Source: Ensifer canadensis (lineage in GTDB: Bacteria; Pseudomonadota; Alphaproteobacteria; Rhizobiales; Rhizobiaceae). Taken from it: a DNA stretch of 64,000 bases. The translations under genes and the position numbers were made by a program. The stretch's first letter is position 1. Each line of letters starts with the position of its first letter. Below, one piece after another: positions 24,865 through 33,436 of the stretch. The stretch covers positions 1-64,000 of the forward strand of contig NZ_CP083370.1 of NCBI RefSeq assembly GCF_017488845.2, in the 5' to 3' direction. The notes below the pieces were generated by a model. It searched no databases. It was not told the DNA's origin and worked only from the letters and a program-made list of their open reading frames with translations.

Positions 24865-26016
24865 GTGAAGGAAAAGGACCGGCGGTCGAAGAATGCCTCC
24901 GTGACGACGGCGAAGGGCCGTGGTGCCGAGGCGCGTGGCGGTGGCCGCCATGAAAAGAAGCGTCCACCGTTTGCCAAGTCGGGCGATTTCAAAGAACGGG
25001 CCACCATCCAGGCAACGGCGAAAGTTGCAGAGCCGCGCGAGCGGCCTCCGCGGGCACAGCCCGAAAACGAGGCACCGGCGCGCGTCATCCCACGGCGCAC
25101 CGGCGACAAGCCGGGCGAACAGGTGCCGCTCATTCTCGAAACGTCGGGTGTTTCCGGCTATCATCTGATCGACAGCGGCGCCGGCGAAAAGCTTGAGCAG
25201 TACGGACCCTATCGCATCGTGCGCCCCGAGGCGCAGGCGCTTTGGCCGCGTACCCTGCCCGCCAGTGTATGGGAGAATGCCGACGCAATCTTCACCGGCG
25301 ACACCGACGAGGACGGCATGGGCCGCTGGCGTTTTCCCGGCGCCGTTCTTGGCGAGACCTGGCCGATGCAGCTTCTCGGCACCGAATTCCATGGCCGCTT
25401 CACGTCCTTCCGCCATGTCGGCGTGTTTCCCGAGCAGCTCGCCCACTGGAGCTGGGTGAAGGACCAGGTAGAGGCGGCCCGCCGCCCCCTGAAGGTCCTC
25501 AACCTGTTCGGTTATACCGGGGTCGCCTCGCTGATCGCCGCCAAGGCCGGTGCCGAGGTCACCCATGTCGACGCCTCGAAGAAGGCGATTGGCTGGGCCC
25601 GGGAAAACCAGGCGCTGGCGCGCGCCGAAAAGCTGCCGATCCGCTGGATCTGCGACGACGCGATGAAGTTCATTCAGCGCGAGGAACGTCGCGGCAGCCG
25701 CTATGACATCATCCTGACCGACCCGCCAAAGTTCGGCCGCGGTCCGAACGGCGAGGTCTGGCAGCTTTTCGACCACCTGGCTGCGATGCTCGACATCTGC
25801 CGCGAAATCCTGTCGCCCGAAGCGCGCGGCCTAGTGCTGACCGCCTATTCGATCCGCGCCAGCTTCTACTCGATCCATGAACTGATGCGCGAGACGATGC
25901 GCGGCCGCGGCGGCCGGGTGGAATCGGGCGAACTCATCATCCGCGAAGGCGGCCTTGACGGCCACGAGCCGGGACGGGCGCTTTCGACTTCTCTCTTCAG
26001 CCGCTGGGTGCCGTAA
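24865..26016 (+). CDS. Class I SAM-dependent rRNA methyltransferase, RlmI/RlmK-like
   Basis: The 383-residue product has a charged low-complexity N-terminus (about 1-85) followed by a Rossmann methyltransferase. The SAM motif VLNLFGYTG is at 211-219 and the catalytic TDPPKFGRG near 285-293, resembling RlmI-type 23S rRNA cytosine-C5 methyltransferases, though no PUA domain is obvious. The start is uncertain: GTG 24865 has AGGGA at a good seven-base spacing. An open frame reaches back to 24691, but that stretch looks non-coding. Its stop overlaps the TrmH-family gene by one base. Confidence 0.82.
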   Translation: MKEKDRRSKNASVTTAKGRGAEARGGGRHEKKRPPFAKSGDFKERATIQATAKVAEPRERPPRAQPENEAPARVIPRRTGDKPGEQVPLILETSGVSGYHLIDSGAGEKLEQYGPYRIVRPEAQALWPRTLPASVWENADAIFTGDTDEDGMGRWRFPGAVLGETWPMQLLGTEFHGRFTSFRHVGVFPEQLAHWSWVKDQVEAARRPLKVLNLFGYTGVASLIAAKAGAEVTHVDASKKAIGWARENQALARAEKLPIRWICDDAMKFIQREERRGSRYDIILTDPPKFGRGPNGEVWQLFDHLAAMLDICREILSPEARGLVLTAYSIRASFYSIHELMRETMRGRGGRVESGELIIREGGLDGHEPGRALSTSLFSRWVP

Positions 26017-26876
26017 TGAGCAATGACAGAAGCGAACACGGCGCAGGCCGCGTCGGACAGGTGAAGGAAGTCACCAGCCTCACCAATCCTATTATCAAGG
26101 ACATCAAGTTGCTGGCGCAGAAGAAGCACCGCGACGAGACACGGTCCTTCATGGCCGAAGGCTTGAAACTGGTGATCGATGCGCTCGATCTCGGCTGGAA
26201 GATCAAGACGCTGATCTACGCCAAGGCGGCCAAGGGCAAGCCGCATGTGGAACAGGTCGCAGCAAAGACCTTTGCCCGGGGCGGTCTGGTGCTCGAGGTC
26301 AGCGAAAAGGTGCTCTCGACGATCACCCGGCGCGACAATCCGCAGATGGTCGTCGGCATCTTCGAGCAGCGCTACCGGGCGCTGAAGGAGATCCGCCCGC
26401 AGCTCGGCGAAACCTATGTGGCGCTCGACCGTGTTCGCGATCCGGGTAATCTCGGCACGATTATCCGCACGGCCGATGCCGCCGGTGCCTCCGGCATCAT
26501 TCTCGTCGGGGAAACGACCGATCCGTTCTCGCTCGAGACGGTGCGGGCGACGATGGGCTCGGTCTTCGCCATGCCGGTCGTGCGCGCCAGCGCCGATGAC
26601 TTCGTCAAATGGCAGAAGCAGGCCGGTGTAAAGGTCGTCGCCACGCATCTGGCCGGTTCGGTCGACTACCGGACGATCGACTACAAGTCGAAACCGGTCG
26701 TGTTGCTGATGGGCAACGAACAGGCTGGCCTTCCGGAAGAGCTTGCCCGTGAGGCCGGAGCGCTGGCCCGCATTCCGCAGGCGGGGCGTGCCGATTCCCT
26801 CAACCTGGCGATCGCCACCGGCATCATGCTGTTTGAGGCGCGACGTCATCTGCTGGCGCTGGATGCCGGCGCATGA
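26016..26876 (+). CDS. TrmH/SpoU-family RNA 2'-O-methyltransferase
   Basis: The 286-residue SPOUT methyltransferase has an N-terminal RNA-binding substrate domain (about 15-100: [20 protein letters not shown] split by usual variation) and a knotted SAM domain. Motifs include [32 protein letters not shown] and [16 protein letters not shown]. The family modifies rRNA or tRNA ribose; the exact site is not predictable. It overlaps the preceding methyltransferase stop (TAATG) and the lspA start (ATGA), so three genes form a tightly coupled unit. Confidence 0.92.
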   Translation: MSNDRSEHGAGRVGQVKEVTSLTNPIIKDIKLLAQKKHRDETRSFMAEGLKLVIDALDLGWKIKTLIYAKAAKGKPHVEQVAAKTFARGGLVLEVSEKVLSTITRRDNPQMVVGIFEQRYRALKEIRPQLGETYVALDRVRDPGNLGTIIRTADAAGASGIILVGETTDPFSLETVRATMGSVFAMPVVRASADDFVKWQKQAGVKVVATHLAGSVDYRTIDYKSKPVVLLMGNEQAGLPEELAREAGALARIPQAGRADSLNLAIATGIMLFEARRHLLALDAGA

Positions 26877-27364
26877 GCGAAAAGCAGGTATTGTTTTCGC
26901 GGCCGCTCCCGATCGCGGTCTTCATCGCCCTCGCGCTCGCCGCCGACCAGCTGATCAAATATCTGGTCGAATCCTATCTGCCGTTCAATGAGGCGGTTCC
27001 GGTCGTGCCGATGCTGGCGCTCTACCGCACCTACAATTACGGCGTCGCCTTCTCGATGCTGTCGGGCATGGAAGGCTGGTTCATCGTCGGCATGCGCCTT
27101 GTCGTCGTTGCCTTCGTTCTGTGGCTGTGGCGGCGCACGCCGAAGGACAGGTTCTTCGCGCATTTCGGCTACGCCTTGATCATTGCCGGTGCGCTCGGCA
27201 ACCTCGTCGACCGGCTGATCTTCGGCTACGTCATCGACTACATCCTCTTCCATACGCAGACGTGGTCTTTCGCGGTCTTCAACCTGGCCGACAGTTTCAT
27301 CACCGTTGGCGCCGGCGCGATCATTCTCGACGAGCTGCTGCAGGCGAAAAAGGCAAACCGCTAA
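26873..27364 (+). CDS. lspA: Lipoprotein signal peptidase II
   Basis: LspA is the inner-membrane aspartyl protease that removes the signal peptide from diacylated prolipoproteins. The 163-residue protein has four transmembrane helices (about 11-29, 66-88, 96-114, 134-155). The catalytic aspartates are Asp113 (GNLVDRL) and Asp140 (FNLADSF). YNYGVAFS near 55-62 is the conserved NxGxAF-type motif. It overlaps the TrmH-family gene by four bases. Lnt, which acts later in the same pathway, is encoded at 49914. Confidence 0.96.
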   Translation: MSEKQVLFSRPLPIAVFIALALAADQLIKYLVESYLPFNEAVPVVPMLALYRTYNYGVAFSMLSGMEGWFIVGMRLVVVAFVLWLWRRTPKDRFFAHFGYALIIAGALGNLVDRLIFGYVIDYILFHTQTWSFAVFNLADSFITVGAGAIILDELLQAKKANR

Positions 27365-27419
27365 GATTTTATCGATGCGCTGAAGCCATTCGGAACGCTT
27401 GCCGTGTTAGCTGAATGGC

Positions 27420-29687
27420 ATGAGCGAGCCGTCACGATTGCTAGAGCAGATCGAATCCGGTTTCGGTGCACAAGCCCGAACCAGCGGTGCGATGTCCGCT
27501 GCCGGCAGGGCGGACGGCATCGGATCGGTGTCGAAGCCCGTGGCATCGGCCTACTCCCTGCGTCGTCTTTCGCTGGCATCTTTGGGGGTCATCGCCTCTG
27601 GCCTCGTGCTTGCGCTCGGTATCGCCGCCGGTCTTTATCTGTTTTCCGCGGCGGTTGCGGCGGCCGGCCTTGCGGGCGTGTTGCTCCTGATCGCCGATGG
27701 CATCAGGGCCGCCGACAGCGATAGACAGTGCGTGGAGGCAAGGCACGATGGCGACTGGGATCGCCAGGAAACTTCGGCGCTGCTTTCGACCATCCACGAT
27801 GCGCTCGGAGATCTGGCGATCATGCGCGGCATGGATGGCAAGATCGTCCATGCCAATGCCGCCTTTCATCGCGCCTGCGGCATCGATGATGCCAGGGGGC
27901 TGACTTGTGCCGCCATCGGCCTGAACTTCGAACCGAAGATCGAACCCAATCACTACCTCGTGCTGATTGCCGCATCCGAAGGGCTGCGCCTCTACGATTG
28001 GCACGATGTCATCGCCCGGGATCCGGCGAACGGTCGGCTGATGCGCCACAGCATCGCGCGCGATGTGACGGAGGAAGCCCGTGCTGCACGTGAACGTGAA
28101 GACGCGCGCCGCCGCGCCGAGGACGCGAGCCAGGCGAAATCGCGGCTGCTTGCAACCGTCAGCCATGAAATCCGCACGCCGCTGTCCGGCATCCTCGGCA
28201 TGAGCCATCTGCTCGGCCAGACCCGGCTGTCGAGCGAGCAGAAGAACTATCTTGCCGGCATGCAGCAGTCCGGCCATGCCCTGGTACAGCTCGTCGAGGA
28301 CCTGATCGATTTCTCGTCGCTGTCTTCAGGGCGTTTCCAGTTCCGGCCCTCGCGACAGGATCCGCGCGGCGTGATCGAGAGCGTCGTCGAGATGCTTTCC
28401 AACCGCGCGCATGAAAAGGGCATCGAGATCGGGGCTACCGTGACGGCCGACGTGCCGGCGCTGATGGAGTTCGATGCAGCCCGCCTGCGCCAGGTGCTGT
28501 TCAATGTCATCGGCAATGCTGTGAAGTTCACGGAGGTCGGCGGTGTTTTTGTCAGTGCCGACATCGTCGAGGATTGCGTGCAAATCCTCATCGACGACAC
28601 CGGTCCCGGCATGTCGGGCGACGAACTGAAACGCATCTTTGAAGAGTTCGAACAGGCCGGCAATCACGAGCAGCGCGCCAAGGGTACGGGGCTCGGACTG
28701 GCGATCTCGCGCCGGATCATGCAGGCCTGCGGCGGCAGCCTGACAGCGTCGAGCGCGTCCGGCCGCGGCAGCCGCTTCGAGATCCGCCTGCCACTCGCCG
28801 AAGTCGAGCGGGTAGCGCCGGAGCGGCGCCAGAGGCTCGCCCAATCGCATGTCCTGGTGATGGCGCCGGATGGGCCAGCATCCGCGGCACTCTCTGCCAC
28901 CATCGCCACGCTCGGCGGGCGTTGCCATCGGGCAACGACGCTGGCCGCCGCCCAGAACGTCATCTCGGATGTTCTTTCCGGCGGCGCGCCATTGACCGAT
29001 ATCATCGTCGATCACCGCCACGCCGGTCAGTTCAAGCAGATTCTCGCCTTGCAGCCGGCCGTCGCGCGCCTCGACGTGCGCCGGACCTACCTGATCAACC
29101 CGGAGGAGCGCAACAATCACCCTGTCGATCAGATGGACGGTTACGAGGCTTGGCTGATCCGCCCGTTGCGCGAGAAGTCGCTGGTCGAAGTCCTGCTCGG
29201 ACGGTTGAAGGGTATCGAGAAGCGCGATGCCATCAACGACAACCGGCCGATCCTTCGCGAGGAACCGACAATTGCGCCCGCCAGGCAGAGCCCGCGCTGC
29301 ATCCTTTTGGCGGAGGACGATCCGGTCAATGCGCTGATCGTGCGCACGGTGCTGGAGCGCGCCGGACAGACGGTCCGGCTGGTGACGGATTTTGGCGCCG
29401 TCGATCAGATCCTCTCCGGGACCGGCGATCAGGTCCAGGCGATGCCGGAACTGGTCGTCACCGATCTCAACATGCCGGGCGGCGACGGATTTTCGATGCT
29501 GAAACGCCTGCGGGAGAACGAAGCGATGCGGCCGGGCCGGCGCCTTCCGGTGATCGTGCTGACGTCCGATGCACGGCTGGAGATCAGGGACAGACTTGTC
29601 GCGGCCGGCGCCGACGTCGTACTGCCCAAGCCGGCGGATCCGCAGTGGTTGATGGCTGAAATAAGCCGCCTTCTCGAGATACGGTAA
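27420..29687 (+). CDS. Hybrid sensor histidine kinase/response regulator
   Basis: This 755-residue membrane protein has two transmembrane segments (about 51-95), a PAS-like domain (about 120-220), and HisKA with His249 in SHEIRTPLSG. A HATPase domain follows, with NVIGNAVKFT, DTGPGMS and GTGLGLAIS. Residues about 475-600 look like a degenerate receiver. The C-terminal receiver has the acidic pair in LLAEDDPVN, phosphoacceptor Asp682 in VVTDLNMPG, and Lys737 in LPKPADP. No partner response regulator lies nearby. It sits between lspA and olsB, 55 bases after lspA and probably with its own promoter. The signal is unknown. Confidence 0.92.
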   Translation: MSEPSRLLEQIESGFGAQARTSGAMSAAGRADGIGSVSKPVASAYSLRRLSLASLGVIASGLVLALGIAAGLYLFSAAVAAAGLAGVLLLIADGIRAADSDRQCVEARHDGDWDRQETSALLSTIHDALGDLAIMRGMDGKIVHANAAFHRACGIDDARGLTCAAIGLNFEPKIEPNHYLVLIAASEGLRLYDWHDVIARDPANGRLMRHSIARDVTEEARAAREREDARRRAEDASQAKSRLLATVSHEIRTPLSGILGMSHLLGQTRLSSEQKNYLAGMQQSGHALVQLVEDLIDFSSLSSGRFQFRPSRQDPRGVIESVVEMLSNRAHEKGIEIGATVTADVPALMEFDAARLRQVLFNVIGNAVKFTEVGGVFVSADIVEDCVQILIDDTGPGMSGDELKRIFEEFEQAGNHEQRAKGTGLGLAISRRIMQACGGSLTASSASGRGSRFEIRLPLAEVERVAPERRQRLAQSHVLVMAPDGPASAALSATIATLGGRCHRATTLAAAQNVISDVLSGGAPLTDIIVDHRHAGQFKQILALQPAVARLDVRRTYLINPEERNNHPVDQMDGYEAWLIRPLREKSLVEVLLGRLKGIEKRDAINDNRPILREEPTIAPARQSPRCILLAEDDPVNALIVRTVLERAGQTVRLVTDFGAVDQILSGTGDQVQAMPELVVTDLNMPGGDGFSMLKRLRENEAMRPGRRLPVIVLTSDARLEIRDRLVAAGADVVLPKPADPQWLMAEISRLLEIR

Positions 29688-29799
29688 GCGCTCAAGTCGT
29701 AACGGTATCAACGCCCGAGCGGGGGGTTGTGCTCCGTTTTCATGTCACTATGTTGTTGCAGAAACGTGGTCTAAGCCCGGCAGATACGAATGATTCGGG

Positions 29800-30699
29800 A
29801 TGACGCGGATGACGATCGACCTTCTGGATTCGACGAGCGTGGTAGACACTTCTCAAGCTTGCGTCGGCAAGACAATGACCGCCCCGGCGACCGACGTTCT
29901 CGGCCGAATAGCTAATCTTGAGACCCGGCTTGCACGCAGCGCATCGGAGATCGATGCGGCGCAGGCGGTGCGCTACAAGGTTTTTGTCGAGGAAATGAAG
30001 GCGCAGGTCGGGCCGGACGCCGACCGTCGCAAGCGCGACGTCGACAGCTGGGACGCGATCTGTGATCATCTGCTTGTGCTCGACACGGCGATCGAGGGTG
30101 ATCCGGAAGACCAGATCGTCGGCACCTACCGCCTGCTGCGCCAGGACGTGGCCGAGCGCGCCGGCGGCTTCTACTCCGCTTCGGAATTCGATGTCGGAGC
30201 ACTTCTCTCCCGCCACTCCAGCAAGCGCTTCATGGAGCTCGGACGCTCCTGCGTGCTGCCGGATTACCGCACGAAGCGCACCGTGGAACTGCTCTGGCAG
30301 GGTAACTGGGCCTATGCTCTGAGATACGGTGTCGATGCCATGTTCGGCTGCGGATCGTTTCCAGGCGTCGTCCCCGCCGAACATGCGCTGGCGCTTTCCT
30401 TCCTTCACCACAATATCCTTGCTCGCGACGAATGGGCCGTCGGCGCCCGCCCCGAACTGCACCGGACCATGGACATGATGCCGGTAGAGGCCATCAATCC
30501 GAAGAAGGCTCTGGCCGCCTTGCCGCCGCTGATCAAGGGCTACATGCGCCTTGGGGCCATGGTCGGCGACGGCGCGGTGGTCGACCATGCGTTCCGCACC
30601 ACCGACGTGCTGATCGTTCTGCCGATCAGCAACATCTCCGGCCGCTATCTCAATTACTACGGTGCGGATGCCGGGCGGTTTGCCACGTCTGTATCCTGA
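29800..30699 (+). CDS. olsB: L-ornithine N-alpha-acyltransferase OlsB (lyso-ornithine lipid synthase)
   Basis: OlsB transfers a 3-hydroxyacyl group from acyl carrier protein to ornithine, making lyso-ornithine lipid, the first step to phosphorus-free ornithine lipids. The 299-residue protein has the GNAT-like hemolysin/OlsB domain (about 40-290). Key stretches are AVRYKVFVEEM, the acidic DSWDAICDHLLVLD, RFMELGRSCVLPDYR and GYMRLGAMVGDGAVVDHAF. Length and position next to the malic-enzyme gene match S. meliloti olsB. The start could also be the ATG at 29809. The second-step enzyme, OlsA, is at 44647. In S. meliloti ornithine lipids rise in phosphate limitation; I see no clear Pho box here. Confidence 0.93.
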   Translation: MTRMTIDLLDSTSVVDTSQACVGKTMTAPATDVLGRIANLETRLARSASEIDAAQAVRYKVFVEEMKAQVGPDADRRKRDVDSWDAICDHLLVLDTAIEGDPEDQIVGTYRLLRQDVAERAGGFYSASEFDVGALLSRHSSKRFMELGRSCVLPDYRTKRTVELLWQGNWAYALRYGVDAMFGCGSFPGVVPAEHALALSFLHHNILARDEWAVGARPELHRTMDMMPVEAINPKKALAALPPLIKGYMRLGAMVGDGAVVDHAFRTTDVLIVLPISNISGRYLNYYGADAGRFATSVS

Positions 30700-30912
30700 C
30701 AGGCGCTTGACGCAATTAACCAGATATTAAGGATGGGTTTGACTTTCGATGTCGAAAGATGGACTAGTCTTGTCAAGAAGTAATTTGGTTTCATGACGAA
30801 ATTATAGAATAAATAACGGAGAGAACCGCCAGCTTCATATGAGATTGGCGTATATTGCGCTCTGTCTCCATATTATTTTCATCGCACTGGAAGTAAGTCT
30901 TCCATCATGTAT

Positions 30913-30953
30913 TGAGCTCGACCCCTTTCCCAAGGGTGTCGAGCTCTTCTTTT
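30913..30953 (+). terminator. Strong intrinsic terminator in the olsB-tme gap
   Basis: Nine-base arms GAGCTCGAC and GTCGAGCTC, extended inward by CCC/GGG, are followed by TTCTTTTG. The hairpin lies 214 bases after the olsB stop. It ends either a long olsB 3' untranslated region or a separate small RNA encoded between about 30705 and 30950. Exact CTTGAC at 30706 is a good -35, but I find no matching -10 at 17 bases. No convincing protein gene is present in 30700-31047. Confidence 0.75.
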
Positions 30954-30986
30954 GTATGCAGATCCATGCTGTTTCTGCATCGGCTC

Positions 30987-31021
30987 GACACACCCTGTTC
31001 ATCGCTGGAGCAGGGTGTGTC
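30987..31021 (-). terminator. Perfect 11-base stem downstream of the malic-enzyme gene
   Basis: Arms GACACACCCTG and CAGGGTGTGTC enclose a 13-base loop, 27 bases beyond the stop of the minus-strand malic-enzyme gene. There is no T-run, so it may act as a 3'-end stabiliser or transcription-end signal. Confidence 0.5.
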
Positions 31022-31047
31022 CCGAAATCGGACATCAATTACCGAGT

Positions 31048-33333
31048 CTACATTCCGGCGTTGTAGGCAGCGATTGCCGCCATGTTGACGATGTCGGAAT
31101 CCTTCGCCGACATCGAAACGATCTGCACCGATTTGTCGAAACCGACGAGCAGGGGACCGATGACGGTCGAGCCGCCGAGTTCCTGCAGCATCTTCGTCGA
31201 GATCGAGGCGGAGTGGAACGCCGGCATGACGAGCACGTTGGCAGGGCCTGAAAGGCGGCAGAAGGGATACTGCTCCATCACCCGCGAATTGAGCGCCACG
31301 TCGGCGGCCATCTCGCCGTCATATTCGAAGTCGACACGGCGCTTGTCGAGAATGTTGACCGCCTCGCGCACCCGCTCCGAGCGTTCGCCCGAGGGATGGC
31401 CGAAGGTCGAATAGGCCAGCATCGCCACCCGCGGCACGTAGCCGAGGCGCTTGGCGAGGCCGGCTGCTTCCTCGGCGATATCGGCGAGTTCTTCCGACGA
31501 CGGCATGTCGTGTACGGCCGTGTCGGCGACCAGAACGGTGCGGCCGCGGCAGAGGGCGATCGACACGCCGATGACCCGGTGGCCCGGCTTCGGGTCGATG
31601 CAGCGGCGCACATCGTCAAGCGCCGTCGAATAGTTGCGGGTTATGCCCGTGACCATGCCGTCGGCATCCCCGAGCGCGACCATGCACGCGGCGAAGTGGT
31701 TGCGGTCGTTGTTGATCAGGCGCTGGGCATCGCGGAACAGGGAGCCCTTGCGCTGCAGGCGCGCGTAGAGGTAGTCGGTATAGGCTCCGACCCGCTTGGA
31801 AACCCGGGCATTGACGATTTGGATGCCGGGGCGGTCGAGATCGATGCCCTCGCGCTCCGCGGTCTCGCGCATGCGGTCCTCGCGGCCGAGCAGGATCGCG
31901 GTGCCGAGCTGCTGGTTGGCATAGGCGATCGCCGAGCGCATGACCTGCACTTCTTCACCTTCGGCAAAGACGATGCGCTTCGGCTGGCGCCGGACGCGCT
32001 CGTAGATCCGTTGCAGCGTCGAGGCAATCGGGTCGCGGCGGGCGGAAAGCTGGCGGCCATAGGCTTCGAGATCGACGATCGGCTTGCGTGCGACGCCGGT
32101 TTCCATCGCCGCCTTGGCAACGGCCATCGGGATCGCCGAGATCAGCCTCGGGTCGAAGGGAACCGGGATGATGTACTGCGCGCCGAAGCGCGGGCGGTTG
32201 CCCTGGTAGGCGGCCGCGACATCGTCCGGCACGTCTTCCTTGGCGAGGCTTGCGAGCGCTTCCGCCGCGGCGATCTTCATCGCGTCGTTGATCGTCGAGG
32301 CGCGCACGTCGAGCGCGCCGCGGAAGATATAGGGGAAGCCGAGTACGTTGTTGACCTGGTTTGGGTAGTCCGAACGGCCGGTCGCGACGATCGCGTCGTC
32401 GCGGATGCGGGCGACCTCTTCCGGGGTGATTTCCGGATCCGGGTTGGCCATGGCGAAGATGATCGGCCGCGGCGCCATCGAGCGGACCATGTCCTCCGAC
32501 AGCGCGCCCTTGGCCGAAAGGCCGAAGACCACGTCAGCACCCTCGAGCGCTTCGGCAAGCGTGCGGCGGTCGGTCTTGACCGCATGCGCCGACTTCCACT
32601 GGTTCATGCCTTCGGTGCGGCCCTGGAAGATCACGCCCTTGGTGTCGCAGAGGGTGACGTTTTCCGGGTTGAAGCCCATCGCCTTGATGAGCTCGATGCA
32701 GGCGATGGCCGCGGCGCCGGCGCCGTTGCAGACGAGCTTGGTGGTCTTGAAGTCGCGTCCGGTCAACGTCAGCGCGTTGATGAGGCCGGCGGCTGCGATG
32801 ATCGCTGTGCCGTGCTGGTCGTCATGGAACACTGGAATGTCCATGACCTCGCGCAGCTTCTGCTCGATGATGAAACAGTCCGGCGCCTTAATGTCCTCGA
32901 GGTTGATGCCGCCGAAGGAGGGGCCGAGGAAGCGCACGCAGTTGATGAACTCGTCGACGTTCTCGGTGTCGACCTCAAGGTCGATCGAATCGACGTCGGC
33001 GAAGCGCTTAAACAGCACCGCCTTGCCTTCCATGACCGGCTTGGAGGCGAGCGCTCCGAGATTGCCGAGGCCGAGGATGGCCGTGCCGTTGGAGATGACC
33101 GCGACCATGTTGCCGCGTGTCGTGTAATCGTAGGCGGTGGCGGGATCCTCGGCGATCGCCAGGACCGGCACTGCAACGCCCGGTGAATAAGCGAGAGACA
33201 GGTCGCGTTGCGTGGCCATGGCCTTGGTGGGGGAAATCTCCAGCTTTCCGGGACGACCCTGCGAGTGAAAATCGAGCGCTTCCTGCGCGGTGACGCTCGT
33301 CATAGTGCGATCGGTCTTGTCGGTGGCCGGCAT
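31048..33333 (-). CDS. tme: NADP-dependent malic enzyme with C-terminal phosphotransacetylase-like domain
   Basis: It catalyses oxidative decarboxylation of malate to pyruvate with reduction of NAD(P). The 761-residue product has a malic N-domain (about 40-170: AYSPGVAVPVLAI, FADVDSIDLEVDT, HDDQHGTAI), an NAD-binding domain (about 180-420: NGAGAAAIAC, ANPDPEITPEE) and a PTA-like domain (about 440-760), the layout of MaeB and of the two rhizobial enzymes Dme and Tme. The position between olsB and mutS matches S. meliloti tme. GAGGAAAC precedes the ATG at 33333. Cofactor choice is inferred from synteny, not from residues. Confidence 0.9.
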   Translation of the reverse strand: MPATDKTDRTMTSVTAQEALDFHSQGRPGKLEISPTKAMATQRDLSLAYSPGVAVPVLAIAEDPATAYDYTTRGNMVAVISNGTAILGLGNLGALASKPVMEGKAVLFKRFADVDSIDLEVDTENVDEFINCVRFLGPSFGGINLEDIKAPDCFIIEQKLREVMDIPVFHDDQHGTAIIAAAGLINALTLTGRDFKTTKLVCNGAGAAAIACIELIKAMGFNPENVTLCDTKGVIFQGRTEGMNQWKSAHAVKTDRRTLAEALEGADVVFGLSAKGALSEDMVRSMAPRPIIFAMANPDPEITPEEVARIRDDAIVATGRSDYPNQVNNVLGFPYIFRGALDVRASTINDAMKIAAAEALASLAKEDVPDDVAAAYQGNRPRFGAQYIIPVPFDPRLISAIPMAVAKAAMETGVARKPIVDLEAYGRQLSARRDPIASTLQRIYERVRRQPKRIVFAEGEEVQVMRSAIAYANQQLGTAILLGREDRMRETAEREGIDLDRPGIQIVNARVSKRVGAYTDYLYARLQRKGSLFRDAQRLINNDRNHFAACMVALGDADGMVTGITRNYSTALDDVRRCIDPKPGHRVIGVSIALCRGRTVLVADTAVHDMPSSEELADIAEEAAGLAKRLGYVPRVAMLAYSTFGHPSGERSERVREAVNILDKRRVDFEYDGEMAADVALNSRVMEQYPFCRLSGPANVLVMPAFHSASISTKMLQELGGSTVIGPLLVGFDKSVQIVSMSAKDSDIVNMAAIAAYNAGM

Positions 33334-33436
33334 GTTTCCTCTATCCTCCTGTGGGCGACCCTGTCGGGGCGTCTCTTTATGGTTGTCGTCTATAATTGCT
33401 TGCGGATAGTGTGCCATCTCTTTTTTCGGGACAATC

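Noticed and set aside
30839..31066. Possible 75-residue protein in the olsB-tme gap
   Set aside because: The frame runs through a strong terminator and into the 3' end of the malic-enzyme gene; the purine-rich GGAGAG is too far (about 15 bases) from the ATG, and codon use is unlike neighbours.
31396..33186. Plus-strand open frame (596 codons) opposite the malic-enzyme gene
   Set aside because: Antisense to a conserved enzyme; composition typical of a shadow frame.
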